NCBI RefSeq assembly: GCF_007746795.1
Contig: NZ_CP036343.1
Coordinates: 4,935,357-4,999,356 of the forward strand
From: Gimesia algae
GTDB lineage: Bacteria > Planctomycetota > Planctomycetia > Planctomycetales > Planctomycetaceae
DNA: 64,000 nucleotides
Reading direction: 5' to 3'
Position 1 is the stretch's first letter; each line of letters opens with the position of its first letter. The notes under the pieces are model-generated. The model was not told where the DNA came from. It worked only from the letters and a program-made list of their open reading frames with translations, and made no database searches. Positions 18,559 through 27,972 of the stretch are shown here, in pieces. Made by a program: the position numbers and the translations under genes.

Positions 18559-21500
18559 ATGTTTGATCTCTCCCTGAGACCAGTTTCTCAGGCAGGCCTC
18601 GCATTCCTGCTCATCACCGCTATCACTGCGGTCTTCGCGGAATCTCCCGCAGCAATATTACAAGACAAGAATACAGCCAGCAGCGACGTCGATTTCAATC
18701 GAGATATCCGTCCCATCCTGTCCAAAAATTGTTTTCACTGTCACGGTCCCGATGAAGGCACTCGCGAAGCCGAACTGCGACTCGACGAGCGTCCCGCCGC
18801 CATCGCGAAACTACCCAGCGACGCCCATGCAATTATCCCTGAGAAAGCCGACCAGAGCGAACTCGTCCGCCGCATCACTTCCACTGATGAATACGCCATC
18901 ATGCCGCCCCCCGAAGTCGGAGAAAAACTGACCGACGCGCAGATCGCCAAAATCAAAGCCTGGATTAATCAGGGCGCCCCCTACTCAAAGCACTGGTCCT
19001 TCGTTCCACCCGAACGTCCCCCACTGCCAAACATCTCACAACAGAACTGGCCGACCAATCCCATCGACCACTTCATCCTCGCGAAACTGGAAGCCGCCGG
19101 CTTAAAACCAAGTCCCGAAACCAATCGTTATACACTCATTCGACGTCTCAGCTTTGATCTTCGCGGATTGCCTCCTACCCAGGCCGAAGTCGATCAGTTC
19201 CTCAAAGACAAATCTCCCGACGCTTACGAAAAACTTGTCGATCGTTTCCTGAAAGATCCTGCTTACGGCGAACGCTGGGCCCGAAAGTGGCTCGACCTCG
19301 CCCGCTATGCCGACTCCAAAGGTTATGGCTCCGACCCACTCCGCATGACCATCTGGCGTTATCGTGACTGGGTGATATCCGCGCTGAATAATAACATGCC
19401 CTACGATCAGTTTACCCTCGAACAGCTCGCCGGCGATCTCCTCCCCGAAGCCACGCTCGAACAGCAGGTCGCTACCGCCTTCCATCGTAATTCCATGACC
19501 AATACCGAAGGCGGAACCGATGACGAAGAATTCCGCGTCGCCGCGGTCAGCGATCGCGTCGACACGACCATCCAGGTCTGGATGGGCCTCACCATGGGCT
19601 GTGCGAAATGCCACACTCATAAATACGATCCGATCTCGCAGAAGGAATACTATCAGCTCTACGCCTTCTTCAATCAGACCGCAGACAACGATCAACCCAC
19701 CGATGCCCCCACGATCGCTGCTCCCACGACAGCGATGCTGCAGGAAACCGCACGCATTGAAACCGAAATCGCCGGCCTCAATAAATTACTACAGACGCCA
19801 ACTCCGGAACTTGCCGCAGCTCAGCAGAAATGGGAATCTGCTCTGCACGCGAAACCTGACTGGCAGACGCTGACGCCACTGTCCGCGACTTCGTCTTCCA
19901 ATAAAACAAAGCTGAAAATCCAGGACGATCAATCCCTGCTCGCCAGCGGACCTCCCTCCAACGAAACCTATACCATCGAAACCCAGGTCGATCTCAACAC
20001 ACTCAAAGCCCTGCGACTCGAAGTGCTCCCCGATCCCAGCCTGCCCGCTCAGGGGCCCGGTCGCGCCAAAGATGGAAACTTCGTCCTCTCGGAAATCAGT
20101 CTCACCAGCAAACCCGTTACAGCAGACACCCCCGTACAGGGACAGTTCCTCCGCATCGAACAGCAGGGAACCCAGAAGCAGATCCTTTCGCTCGCCGAAG
20201 TCCAGGTCTTCCAGCACGACAAGAACATCGCCGGCCAGGGAACCGCTACTCAATCCAGCACCACACATGACGGACCTGCCAGTCTCGCGATTGACGGCAA
20301 TACCGACGGCCATTTCTTCAATGCGAAATCCACCACTCATACCAACACCGAAGTCGCACCCTGGTGGGAACTCAAGTGGAAAGAAAATACTCCCCTCGAT
20401 CGCGTTGTCATCTGGAACCGCACCGATGGTAGCGGCGAACGACTCGCCAACTTCAAAGTCAGCCTGCTTGATGCCAAACGCAACGTCGTCTGGCAGACTA
20501 TCGTGGCAGACTCCCCCAAACCATCGGCCACTCTGCCTGTTTCGAACGAACGTTCTATCCCGGTCCGCCGCGCCTTCGCTTCCTTCTCGCAGTCTGGTTT
20601 CCCGGTTACCGCCAGTATCAACCCCGCCAGTAAGAACCAGAAAGGCTGGGGCATCGCACCGCAGTCTGGCAAACCCAACTCTGCCTACTATATTCTGGAA
20701 AACAAACCCACCGCAGACACCGGCAAACAGAGTCTGCTCATCTCGCTGGCTCACAACTATAAAGATCCTCAATACGCCCTCGGTCATTTCCGCCTCTCCT
20801 ATACCACAGAATCCAAACTCGAACCCCGACTCAAAGTCAGCGATGATCTCCTCGCCATCGTCGATACCAAACCCGCAGACCGCAGCCCCGCCGATCAGAA
20901 CAAACTCGCCGCCTACTACCGCAGCATCGCTCCCGCTTTGAAAGCAACCCGCGATCAGATCGCGAAACTCCAGAAAGCCAAACCCGTTTACCCGCAGCTT
21001 CCCGTTATGCAGGAACTCCCGGCCGACAAACAGCGCGAAACCCATATCATGGTTCGAGGCAGCTTCCTCACTCCCGGCGATCGCGTTGAACCTGCTGTGC
21101 TCAGTTCCTTCAACTCGCCCCCCAAAAAAACACCCGCTAACCGAATCGCCGTCGCCAAATGGCTCACCGATCCCCAAAACCCGCTCACCGCCCGCGTCGC
21201 CGTCAATCGCCTCTGGTCTCAAATGTTCGGCAAAGGACTCGTCGTTACCGAAGAAGATTTCGGCACGCAAGGTGAACTCCCCAGTCATCCGCAACTCCTC
21301 GACTGGCTCGCCACCGAATTCGTCAGCAACGGCTGGGACCGAAAAGCCCTTCTCAAAACCATCGTCCTGTCCAGCGTCTATCGGCAGGATTCCACTACCC
21401 TGCCCGTGCATCTAAAAAAAGATCCCGATAACCGTCTGCTCTCGCGCGGCGCCCGCTATCGACTGGAAGCCGAAATGATCCGCGACCAGGCACTCGCCCT

Positions 21501-22077
21501 AAGTGGCCTGCTTAACCGAACCGTCGGCGGTCCCTCCGTCTACCCCGTTCAACCCGAAGGCATCTGGCGGGCCGCGTTCAACGGCCAACGAACGTGGGCT
21601 ACCAGTAAAGATAATAACCGCTTTCGTCGCGGACTTTACACCTTCTGGCGCCGCACCGTCCCCTATCCGTCCATGGCCACCTTTGATGCGCCCAGTCGCG
21701 AAATCTGTACGATCCGACGCATCAGCACCAACACGCCACTGCAGGCGATGATCACCATGAACGACCCCGTCTTCATCGAAATCGCCCAGGCGCTCGGCGA
21801 ACGGCTCTTCCTCGCGGCGGAGACACCCCGCGCCCGTATCGAATATGGTTTGCAACTCTGCCTGGTTCGTCCGCCTCAGCCCGAACAGATTGAACCGCTG
21901 CTGAAACTCTACGAATCCGAACTCGCGTTTTACAAAGCCCATCCCGAAGAAGCAGAGAAACTTCTGGAAAACCCACTGAAACCGATTTCCGCTCAATACG
22001 ACAAAGCCGAGCTCGCTGCCTGGACAATCATCGCCAATGTACTGCTCAATATGGATGGTGTGCTCACCAAAGGATAA
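18559..22077 (+). CDS. PSCyt1-DUF1549-discoidin-like-DUF1553 protein (planctomycete PSD1 family)
   Basis: The 1172-residue protein has a signal peptide (about 1-27), then a PSCyt1 cytochrome-like domain with a CFHCH heme motif (58-62) in RPILSKNCFHCHG. DUF1549 follows (about 160-370; GERWARKWLDLARYADS) and includes a second CxxCH (CAKCH at 348). A central insert (about 530-640) resembles an F5/8 type C/discoidin module (VQVFQ, SLAIDGNTDG, WWELKW). DUF1553 (about 850-1130) has NRIAVAKWLTDPQNPLTARV and HPQLLDWLATEF. The family is exported and probably works with DUF1501 partners; the enzymatic role is not established. The DUF1501 gene starts 3 nt after its stop. GAAGGTG precedes the start. Confidence 0.9.
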   Translation: MFDLSLRPVSQAGLAFLLITAITAVFAESPAAILQDKNTASSDVDFNRDIRPILSKNCFHCHGPDEGTREAELRLDERPAAIAKLPSDAHAIIPEKADQSELVRRITSTDEYAIMPPPEVGEKLTDAQIAKIKAWINQGAPYSKHWSFVPPERPPLPNISQQNWPTNPIDHFILAKLEAAGLKPSPETNRYTLIRRLSFDLRGLPPTQAEVDQFLKDKSPDAYEKLVDRFLKDPAYGERWARKWLDLARYADSKGYGSDPLRMTIWRYRDWVISALNNNMPYDQFTLEQLAGDLLPEATLEQQVATAFHRNSMTNTEGGTDDEEFRVAAVSDRVDTTIQVWMGLTMGCAKCHTHKYDPISQKEYYQLYAFFNQTADNDQPTDAPTIAAPTTAMLQETARIETEIAGLNKLLQTPTPELAAAQQKWESALHAKPDWQTLTPLSATSSSNKTKLKIQDDQSLLASGPPSNETYTIETQVDLNTLKALRLEVLPDPSLPAQGPGRAKDGNFVLSEISLTSKPVTADTPVQGQFLRIEQQGTQKQILSLAEVQVFQHDKNIAGQGTATQSSTTHDGPASLAIDGNTDGHFFNAKSTTHTNTEVAPWWELKWKENTPLDRVVIWNRTDGSGERLANFKVSLLDAKRNVVWQTIVADSPKPSATLPVSNERSIPVRRAFASFSQSGFPVTASINPASKNQKGWGIAPQSGKPNSAYYILENKPTADTGKQSLLISLAHNYKDPQYALGHFRLSYTTESKLEPRLKVSDDLLAIVDTKPADRSPADQNKLAAYYRSIAPALKATRDQIAKLQKAKPVYPQLPVMQELPADKQRETHIMVRGSFLTPGDRVEPAVLSSFNSPPKKTPANRIAVAKWLTDPQNPLTARVAVNRLWSQMFGKGLVVTEEDFGTQGELPSHPQLLDWLATEFVSNGWDRKALLKTIVLSSVYRQDSTTLPVHLKKDPDNRLLSRGARYRLEAEMIRDQALALSGLLNRTVGGPSVYPVQPEGIWRAAFNGQRTWATSKDNNRFRRGLYTFWRRTVPYPSMATFDAPSREICTIRRISTNTPLQAMITMNDPVFIEIAQALGERLFLAAETPRARIEYGLQLCLVRPPQPEQIEPLLKLYESELAFYKAHPEEAEKLLENPLKPISAQYDKAELAAWTIIANVLLNMDGVLTKG

Positions 22078-22080
22078 ATC

Positions 22081-23538
22081 ATGAATCTCAAACAACAACA
22101 GCTGCAGGCAGTCACCCGACGACATTTCCTCGCCCAGGGTTCCACCGGCATCGGTTCTCTCGCGCTGGGCGCTTTGCTCGCCGAGAACAATCCCACCGCC
22201 GCCAGCACACCCGCAAAACACGATGCCGAACTCCCCGCGTATCGGCTGCCGACCAAAGCCAAAAGCGTCATCTTTCTGCACATGGCCGGCTCGCCTCCGC
22301 AGCAGGAACTGTTCGACTATAAACCCGAACTCATCAAACGCAACATGCAGCCCTGTCCCGATTCGTTCCTCAAAGGGCGAGGCTTCCCCTTCATCAAAGG
22401 GCACCCCAAGATGCTGGGGACCCCCTACAAATTCAAACAGTACGGCGAGAGTGGAACCTGGATGAGCGAACTGCTCCCCCACTTCCAGCAGGTCGCCGAC
22501 GAAATCACCGTCATCAAATCGATGCACACCGACCAGTTCAACCACGCGCCCGCCCAACTCTTCCTCTACACCGGCTCCCCCCGTTTCGGCGGCGCCTCGA
22601 TGGGTTCCTGGATCACCTACGGACTCGGTTCTGAAAACAAGAACCTGCCCGGATTCATGGTCCTGCTCAGTGGCGGCAGCGATCCCAGTGGCGGAAAAAG
22701 TCTCTGGGGCAGCGGCTTCCTCCCCTCCGTCTATCAAGGCGTGCAATGCCGCACCACCGGCGACCCCATCCTCTACGTCTCCAATCCCAAAGGCATCAAA
22801 CGCGAAGTCCGCAGACGCAGCCTGGATGCCCTCAAGTCGCTGAATGAATTCGAACTCAAACAGTTCGGCAACCCCGAAACCCTCACCCGCATCAACCAGT
22901 ACGAACTCGCGTTCCGCATGCAGATGTCGGTCCCCGAAGCTGTTGACCTCGCCAGCGAAACCAAAGAGACCCACACACTGTATGGCACCACCGGCGCTGC
23001 CCCTTCGTTCGCCAACAACTGTCTGCTCGCCCGTCGCATGGTCGAACGCGGCGTTCGCTTCATCCAGCTCTTCGATTACGGCTGGGACATGCATGGCACG
23101 AGTAAAGGCAACGACCTGATCACCGGCGTCCCCAAGAAAACCAAAGACATCGACCAGCCGCTGTATGCGTTGATCTCCGATCTCAAACAGCGCGGACTGC
23201 TCGATGATACGCTGGTCGTCTGGAGTGGTGAGTTCGGCAGAACGTCCATGAACGAAGAACGCAACGGCTCCAAGTTCCTCGGACGCGACCATCACCCCCA
23301 CTGCTACACCATCTGGATGGCCGGCGGAGGCATCAAAAAAGGCTTCACCTACGGCCAGACCGATGAACTCGGTTACTTCGTCGCCGAAAACAAAACCAGC
23401 GTCCGCGATCTGCAGTCCACCATCCTGCACCTCACCGGATTCGAAGCCCGCAAGTTCAATTTCCCCTACCAGGGACTCAACCAGCGTCTCATCGGCCCCG
23501 CCGACGAAGACCACCTGATCAAGGACATCCTCGCGTAA
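22081..23538 (+). CDS. DUF1501 protein (sulfatase-like fold), partner of the PSD1 protein
   Basis: The 485-residue protein has a twin-Arg leader (TRRHFLAQGSTGIGS) and the DUF1501 core: FLHMAGSPPQQELFDYKP, MHTDQFNHAPAQ, FANNCLLARRMVERGVRF, WDMHG and VVWSGEFGRT ahead of GRDHHPHC. DUF1501 is structurally related to alkaline phosphatase/sulfatase enzymes; His/Asp residues in the WDMHG and GRDHH segments are candidates for metal binding. No CxPSR formylglycine site is present. It is translationally coupled to the upstream PSD1 gene (3-nt gap), the standard planctomycete arrangement. Confidence 0.9.
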   Translation: MNLKQQQLQAVTRRHFLAQGSTGIGSLALGALLAENNPTAASTPAKHDAELPAYRLPTKAKSVIFLHMAGSPPQQELFDYKPELIKRNMQPCPDSFLKGRGFPFIKGHPKMLGTPYKFKQYGESGTWMSELLPHFQQVADEITVIKSMHTDQFNHAPAQLFLYTGSPRFGGASMGSWITYGLGSENKNLPGFMVLLSGGSDPSGGKSLWGSGFLPSVYQGVQCRTTGDPILYVSNPKGIKREVRRRSLDALKSLNEFELKQFGNPETLTRINQYELAFRMQMSVPEAVDLASETKETHTLYGTTGAAPSFANNCLLARRMVERGVRFIQLFDYGWDMHGTSKGNDLITGVPKKTKDIDQPLYALISDLKQRGLLDDTLVVWSGEFGRTSMNEERNGSKFLGRDHHPHCYTIWMAGGGIKKGFTYGQTDELGYFVAENKTSVRDLQSTILHLTGFEARKFNFPYQGLNQRLIGPADEDHLIKDILA

Positions 23539-23574
23539 GCAGTCAACACGTTCTCTCGCTACAGGAGAATCAAG

Positions 23575-24282
23575 ATGACGGTCACCGAAATCATCACGCA
23601 GCTGGAAGACCTGGGAAGTGAATCCACCAAAAGAGTCCTGATGAACCACGGTGCCCGCGAACCCGTGTTTGGTGTCAAAATCGCCGACCTGAAAGTCCTG
23701 CAGAAGCAGATCAAAACCGATTACCAACTGGCCCTCGATCTGTATGACACCGGCAATTACGACGCGCAATACCTCGCCGGTTTGATCGCCGACGCCGACC
23801 GCATGACAAAGAAAGACCTGCGCCGCTGGCTGAGCAAAGCCAACTGCATCACCCATTGTGGCACCGTTGTCGCGGGAGTGACCGCCGAAAGTCGATACGG
23901 TAACGAACTGGCACTGGAATGGATCACGGCCAGCAGAGAAGCCAAAGCCCAGACCGGCTGGACCACGCTCAGCAATCTGATCTCGATCAAAGACGACGCC
24001 GACCTCGACCTGCCCGAACTCAAGCGACTGCTCAAGCAGGTCGCCCAGACGATCCATGAACAACCCAACATGGTCCGCTACGCCATGAACGGCTTTGTGA
24101 TTTCCACCGGCTGTTATGTCAGCGGCCTGACCGACGCCGCGTTGCGCACCGCTGAAAAGATCGGCACCGTCTCGGTCGACATGGGTCAGACCGCCTGCAA
24201 AGTCCCCGCCGCCGTCGACTACATTCATAAAGTTCAGCAGCGCGGCACCATCGGCAAAAAACGCAAGACAGCCCGCTGCTGA
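23575..24282 (+). CDS. AlkD-like DNA alkylation repair (HEAT-like repeat) protein
   Basis: The 235-residue helical protein has features of the AlkD/DNA-alkylation-repair-enzyme family: GVKIADLKVLQKQIK, YDAQYLAGLIAD, the helix with WITASREAKAQTGWTTLS and a basic GKKRKTARC tail. AlkD proteins excise alkylated bases by a HEAT-repeat scaffold; this shorter subfamily is not clearly shown to be catalytic. CAGGAGA precedes the start. It lies 36 bp after the DUF1501 stop and may be cotranscribed. The accessory region begins after it. Confidence 0.78.
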   Translation: MTVTEIITQLEDLGSESTKRVLMNHGAREPVFGVKIADLKVLQKQIKTDYQLALDLYDTGNYDAQYLAGLIADADRMTKKDLRRWLSKANCITHCGTVVAGVTAESRYGNELALEWITASREAKAQTGWTTLSNLISIKDDADLDLPELKRLLKQVAQTIHEQPNMVRYAMNGFVISTGCYVSGLTDAALRTAEKIGTVSVDMGQTACKVPAAVDYIHKVQQRGTIGKKRKTARC

Positions 24283-24770
24283 AAGGCAGACACTGCTTAA
24301 CTGACGATTTAAGACGCGCATCTGGTCACTCCTCCCTGAGTTCACCTGATTCCATGTTGCTGTATAAAGTGAGTCGTTACTGAAAAGATTCCTCTTGACG
24401 CCTGGTTGTCGTTTGCCATCATTCCCGCTTATAAGTGTGTCGCGCGCGTGGTCCAGTATTTTTGCACCTGATCACCGCGAACCACTGACAAAACCTGTAC
24501 TATAAAAGTCTCCTGTTTCGGAACCATTTTGACCAAAGGCTGCTCAAACATTCTCTGTGTATCGCCGCACTTCGCGCCACGATCACAACGGAACGCCCCG
24601 GCATCGCCCCCGTGTCGGCACAGGTCAGCCCATATCGCCACAAATTTTGTAGCATCAGCTCTTGACCTGCCCACGCCCTTCGAGAAAATCCCACCCACTG
24701 GCACAACATTTTTCCGTCCTCCAATAGTTTCAAAGAAAGAGTTCATTTTATCCAGGCCTTCCATTCAAAA
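24283..24770. other. gene-poor region before the tandem repeats
   Basis: About 490 bp. Overlapping short open frames exist on both strands (for example minus 24429-24764 and minus 24500-24733) but none has a ribosome-binding site or a recognisable domain. It may be a decayed gene. Confidence 0.35.
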
Positions 24771-24855
24771 CAGGATCATTCAAAAACAGGAGCGGGAGCG
24801 TTTCACATTGAACCATAACGTTTCTTAATTCGAACTGTTGTTCCCCATGTGGGGC

Positions 24856-24922
24856 AACCGGAGCGAATGCCCTGCGGCTAATCAGTCATTAGAAGATCAG
24901 CCGCACGGCGTTAGCCGCGGTT
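24856..24922. repeat. REP-like inverted pair, copy 1
   Basis: Arms at 24856-24882 and 24896-24922 separated by 13 nt. The left arm begins AACCGGAGCGAATGCCCTG; the right arm, read on the minus strand, begins AACCGCGGCTAACGCCGTG. Confidence 0.8.
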
Positions 24923-25085
24923 AACACCGACAATGAAAAAGCTGACATAAAGTGAATCATAAATCAGAAGTTCAATTCAAAAGGATGATTAATGCAAAAG
25001 CAGGATCATCCAGTAACAGGAAGTGGAGCGTTTCACATTGAACCATAACGTTTCTTAATTCGCATTGTTGTTACCAATGTGGGAC

Positions 25086-25152
25086 AACCGGGGCTGATGC
25101 CCTGCGGCTGATCAGTCATTAGAAAATCAGCCGCACGGCGTTAGCCGCGGTT
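25086..25152. repeat. REP-like inverted pair, copy 2
   Basis: Arms at 25086-25112 and 25126-25152. Read in the same direction the two arms share AACCG, GGCT, GCC and TGCGGCTGAT, so the pair folds as a long imperfect hairpin whose top is a perfect 9-bp GCGGCTGAT/ATCAGCCGC stem. Confidence 0.85.
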
Positions 25153-25315
25153 AACACCGATAGTGAAAAAGCTGACATAAAGTGAATCATAAATCAGAAG
25201 TTCAATTCAAAAGGATGATTAATGCAAAAGCAGGATCATCCAGTAACAGGAAGTGGAGCGTTTCACATTGAACCATAACGTTTCTTAATTCGAATTGTTG
25301 TTACCCATGTGGGTC

Positions 25316-25382
25316 ATCCGGAGCTGATGCCCTGCGGCTGATCAGTCATTAGAAAATCAGCCGCACGGCGTTAGCCGCGGTT
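25316..25382. repeat. REP-like inverted pair, copy 3
   Basis: Arms at 25316-25342 and 25356-25382, same spacing and top stem as copy 2. Confidence 0.85.
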
Positions 25383-25545
25383 AACACCGATATTGAAAAA
25401 GCTAACATAAAGTGAATCATAAATCAGAAGTTCAATTCAAAAGGATGATTAATGCAAAAGCAGGATCATCCAGTAACAAAAAGTGGAGCGTTTCACATTG
25501 AACCATAACGTTTCTTAATTCGCATTGTTGTTACCAATGTGGGAC

Positions 25546-25612
25546 AACCGGGGCTAATGCCCTGCGGCGAATCAGTCATTAGAAGATCAGCCGCAAGGCG
25601 TTAGCCGCGGTT
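25546..25612. repeat. REP-like inverted pair, copy 4
   Basis: Arms at 25546-25572 and 25586-25612. The left arm has GCGGCGAAT and the right has ATCAGCCGCAAGG, so the top stem carries mismatches. Confidence 0.8.
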
Positions 25613-25775
25613 AACACCGACAATGAAAAAGCAGACATAAAGTGAATCATAAATCAGAAGTTCAATTCAAAAGGATGATTAATGCAAAAGCAGGATCATC
25701 CAGTAACAAAAAGTGGAGCGTTTCACATTGAACCATAACGTTTCTTAATTCGAATTGTTGTTACCAATGTGGGAC

Positions 25776-25861
25776 AACCGGAGCGAATGACCTGCGGCGA
25801 ATCAGTCATACCAACTGACGAATCACCCCAGAAAATCAGCCGCACGGCGTTAGCCGCGGTT
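25776..25861. repeat. REP-like inverted pair, copy 5, expanded loop
   Basis: Arms at 25776-25802 and 25835-25861. The spacer is 32 nt rather than 13 because about 19 nt have been inserted. Confidence 0.75.
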
Positions 25862-25895
25862 AACATGGATATTGAAAAAACGGACATTAAGTAAT

Positions 25896-26274
25896 TCACG
25901 CTCGGAAAGAAATAAAACGCTATCTGCCCCCACAATCAACTCCCCGTGTGGCTCTGTTGGCTCGCCAACAGTGATCGAGCAACCAGCCTCCACCAGTAAT
26001 AAAAAGGTTGAGCCCCGAATAAAATTCGAGCAGGAAGCAGACAGAACAATAACCCGCCCATCATACAGAAGGGCACCAGCCAGGCGAGGTGAAGATCGGG
26101 AAGTAGAAATCGATCAGCATAATTTGGAGTCGAAGTTGTCACATTATTTATCTGCCACACTTCTCAGATATGATTCGACATCCGTCTTTCCACCTGATCC
26201 CAATTGAGAATAGTCAGAAATCATGATAGATTTAGAAAGAATCCTATTCTGTCTATCTATTGGTATGCATTACT
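25896..26274. other. intergenic region after the repeat array
   Basis: About 380 bp. A minus-strand frame (25936-26160, GTG start, 74 residues) is strongly hydrophobic in its second half and could be a remnant membrane-protein gene, but it has no ribosome-binding site or recognised family. Confidence 0.3.
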
Positions 26275-26757
26275 ATGAATCGTTCCAAAATAGTCCGCAT
26301 TGCAATCATTCTTTTTCTCGGCGTTGTCTGGTTCATCGCCGTTGACTGGTCGTGGTTCGTCCACGACTGCCCGGATTGCTGGCACGGTGAAGATATTACG
26401 CAGTATCGCGTCTTCACGGTCCCCATTCATACGACGGTGTATGAGCACCCGTCCGTCAGACAGCAAGTGACCTCTGATCTGGGTAAGCCCTGCATGCACC
26501 CAAACATGGAAAGCTGGCACAAACACCGGCGATGGGGGCTTCTCTTCTGCAAATCACCGTGCATCAATGGCGTCTATCGTCTCAGCGGGAAATCATCCTG
26601 GTATGATCAAGCTGCGGCAACAAAGATCGTTGCATTGGGAAAACGTGCGCCATCGCTGAAAGAAGAGTTCCACGATCGCGTCTTCACTCAACACGATTAC
26701 CAGTTTCTGCGTGTGGTCCTTGATCAAGCAGGAGTTGATCACCCGATTCAAGACTAA
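26275..26757 (+). CDS. hypothetical protein with N-terminal membrane helix
   Basis: A 160-residue protein with one N-terminal hydrophobic helix (IVRIAIILFLGVVWFIAV, about 5-22) and a Cys/His/Trp-rich soluble part (CPDCWHGED, CMHPNMESWHKHRRWG, CKSPC). The paired Cys and His residues could bind metal or form disulfides; this is inference. No family is recognised. The ATG at 26275 is chosen over an upstream TTG at 26260. It sits in the gene-poor accessory region. Confidence 0.6.
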   Translation: MNRSKIVRIAIILFLGVVWFIAVDWSWFVHDCPDCWHGEDITQYRVFTVPIHTTVYEHPSVRQQVTSDLGKPCMHPNMESWHKHRRWGLLFCKSPCINGVYRLSGKSSWYDQAAATKIVALGKRAPSLKEEFHDRVFTQHDYQFLRVVLDQAGVDHPIQD

Positions 26758-26778
26758 CGCATCACAAAACAGGAGAAC

Positions 26779-26801
26779 TAGAGGGGCATTCCTCTTTTTT
26801 A
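26779..26801 (+). terminator. weak intrinsic terminator
   Basis: AGAGG (26780-26784) and CCTCT (26791-26795) form a short stem with a 6-nt loop, followed by six T residues. It lies 22 bp after the stop of the preceding gene. Confidence 0.45.
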
Positions 26802-26806
26802 GATTC

Positions 26807-27220
26807 ATGAATTTTAAACGCGTCGAAATCACACTCAACGACGGCCGCAGGATATCCTGCATTTGCTACATTGTTTCATCTTCGGATCGTGGAGCATTGA
26901 TTTATACACCGTCTGACCGAGCCACTCGTAACTTCATCAGGGTTGCCGAGAACGAAGGCAGAAAACTATTTGGTGATCACCCCGTCATTGTCGTCCCCCC
27001 CACCATCACCTATGACGCTGAAGAACGACCAAATCTACCGCCATACCGATTCGTGGGCGAATTTACTTCTGCTCCATTTGATGAGACAAAATGCTGGTCA
27101 ACGGCTATTATTGTCTGGTACCAGGGTGCTCCGTATCCTGTGATCGGCGAAGATGTCGAAACGGCATTCCGCCAAATCGAATGGAATACGATTGCTAATG
27201 ATGAGATCGTTGATTTGTGA
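26807..27220 (+). CDS. hypothetical soluble protein
   Basis: A 137-residue protein starting MNFKRVEITLNDGRRISC. It looks like a soluble alpha/beta protein (segments VIVVPPTITYD, AIIVWYQGAPYPVIGED) with no signal peptide or membrane helix. I do not recognise the family. The frame is open 32 codons upstream, but that part overlaps the preceding gene and its terminator, so the ATG at 26807 is preferred. No strong ribosome-binding site is present. Confidence 0.5.
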   Translation: MNFKRVEITLNDGRRISCICYIVSSSDRGALIYTPSDRATRNFIRVAENEGRKLFGDHPVIVVPPTITYDAEERPNLPPYRFVGEFTSAPFDETKCWSTAIIVWYQGAPYPVIGEDVETAFRQIEWNTIANDEIVDL

Positions 27221-27750
27221 CACAACGTAATCGCGATCTCATCTACTTCCATTGAGTTGCTCATTAAGGAAAATTTTCTCATCACTTCAGAAATCGACAA
27301 GAAGGGTTAAAGCAGTCAAGCCATTTTTTTGGTTCCTGACACCTTTTCTCATCTGAGACTCAAACCTGAGGCAAGAACTTTCGCAAAAACATTCTCAGTT
27401 GTTAAGGCGAATGCATCCAGCAAAATAATGAGACTAAAAAACTCATTGTGGCTCCTGGAAGCTCAGAGACCATATTCGAAAAGAAAATGGTTCTGAATTC
27501 ACTACCGAGAGTATTTAGAATAGGCTTCAGAGAATTAAAGAATACCTTAGTTTTTTAAGGCAGATAGCCCTTGAGATGAATAGGAACATCGAATCATACA
27601 ATGAGAAATTACAAAATGAATTTCTCTACGGTCAGAGCTTCAAAGTGCTGACCCAATGATGAAGAAAAGTTTATAATTTTTTAGACGATAGTCCCCTATA
27701 TCCAAAACAAATATATTTTGATTGGTTAATATTTAGGTTTCAAAAGTGGC
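27221..27750. other. intergenic, no gene seen
   Basis: 530 bp of A+T-rich sequence. No open frame with support, repeat or RNA structure was recognised. Confidence 0.4.
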
Positions 27751-27972
27751 CTATTCTTTTATGGTGTAATTAGTGTCAGGTTGTTTTTCAATAGAAGGTG
27801 CTTCATTTGAATTTTCAGTTACCATAGTATTTTCAGTTGCCATACTTATAGAAAACCACTTTGTTCTGATCTGTTGAATATTTGCTTTCTTAATCACCAT
27901 AATAAAGAAAATGAATACCAAAATGGCTACAGCGACTGGAGTACTGATTGCAATTCCGATGCCATCAATCAT
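27751..27972 (-). CDS. small single-pass membrane protein
   Basis: A 73-residue protein with one N-terminal hydrophobic helix (about 8-27, PVAVAILVFIFFIMVI) flanked by KK on the inside, then a polar Glu/Asn/Thr-rich tail. AGGAGG lies 5 nt upstream of the ATG at 27972, the best ribosome-binding site in this accessory stretch, which is the main reason to call it a gene. No family is recognised. Confidence 0.6.
   Translation of the reverse strand: MIDGIGIAISTPVAVAILVFIFFIMVIKKANIQQIRTKWFSISMATENTMVTENSNEAPSIEKQPDTNYTIKE

Larger units (their letters stand above)
24771..25895. repeat. five tandem copies of a 230-bp unit
   Basis: Copies start at 24771, 25001, 25231, 25461 and 25691, with exactly 230-bp period. 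Copies 2-4 are nearly identical; copy 1 differs more at its left edge and copy 5 carries a 19-bp insertion and diverges after about 25895. Each starts CAGGATCAT and includes GAGCGTTTCACATTGAACC. Every unit contains two inverted 27-bp arms (see the next entries). Open frames across it are not conserved between copies, so it is probably non-coding. Confidence 0.95.

Noticed and set aside
19789..21411. A 540-codon antisense open frame within the PSD1 gene
   Set aside because: Same explanation as the longer antisense frame; the sense strand encodes clear PSD1 domains throughout.
21499..24345. A 948-codon antisense open frame across the PSD1, DUF1501 and AlkD-like genes
   Set aside because: It lies opposite three well-supported coding genes with strong codon bias, has low-complexity Gly/Val/Asp-rich content and no family resemblance. 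Stop codons are simply rare in this antisense frame.
24771..25895. CRISPR array
   Set aside because: The repeats are 230 bp long with near-identical full units and no unique spacers, and no cas gene is present.
25723..25935. Minus-strand frame within the last tandem-repeat unit
   Set aside because: It is not open in the other, otherwise near-identical copies, so it is not under coding selection.
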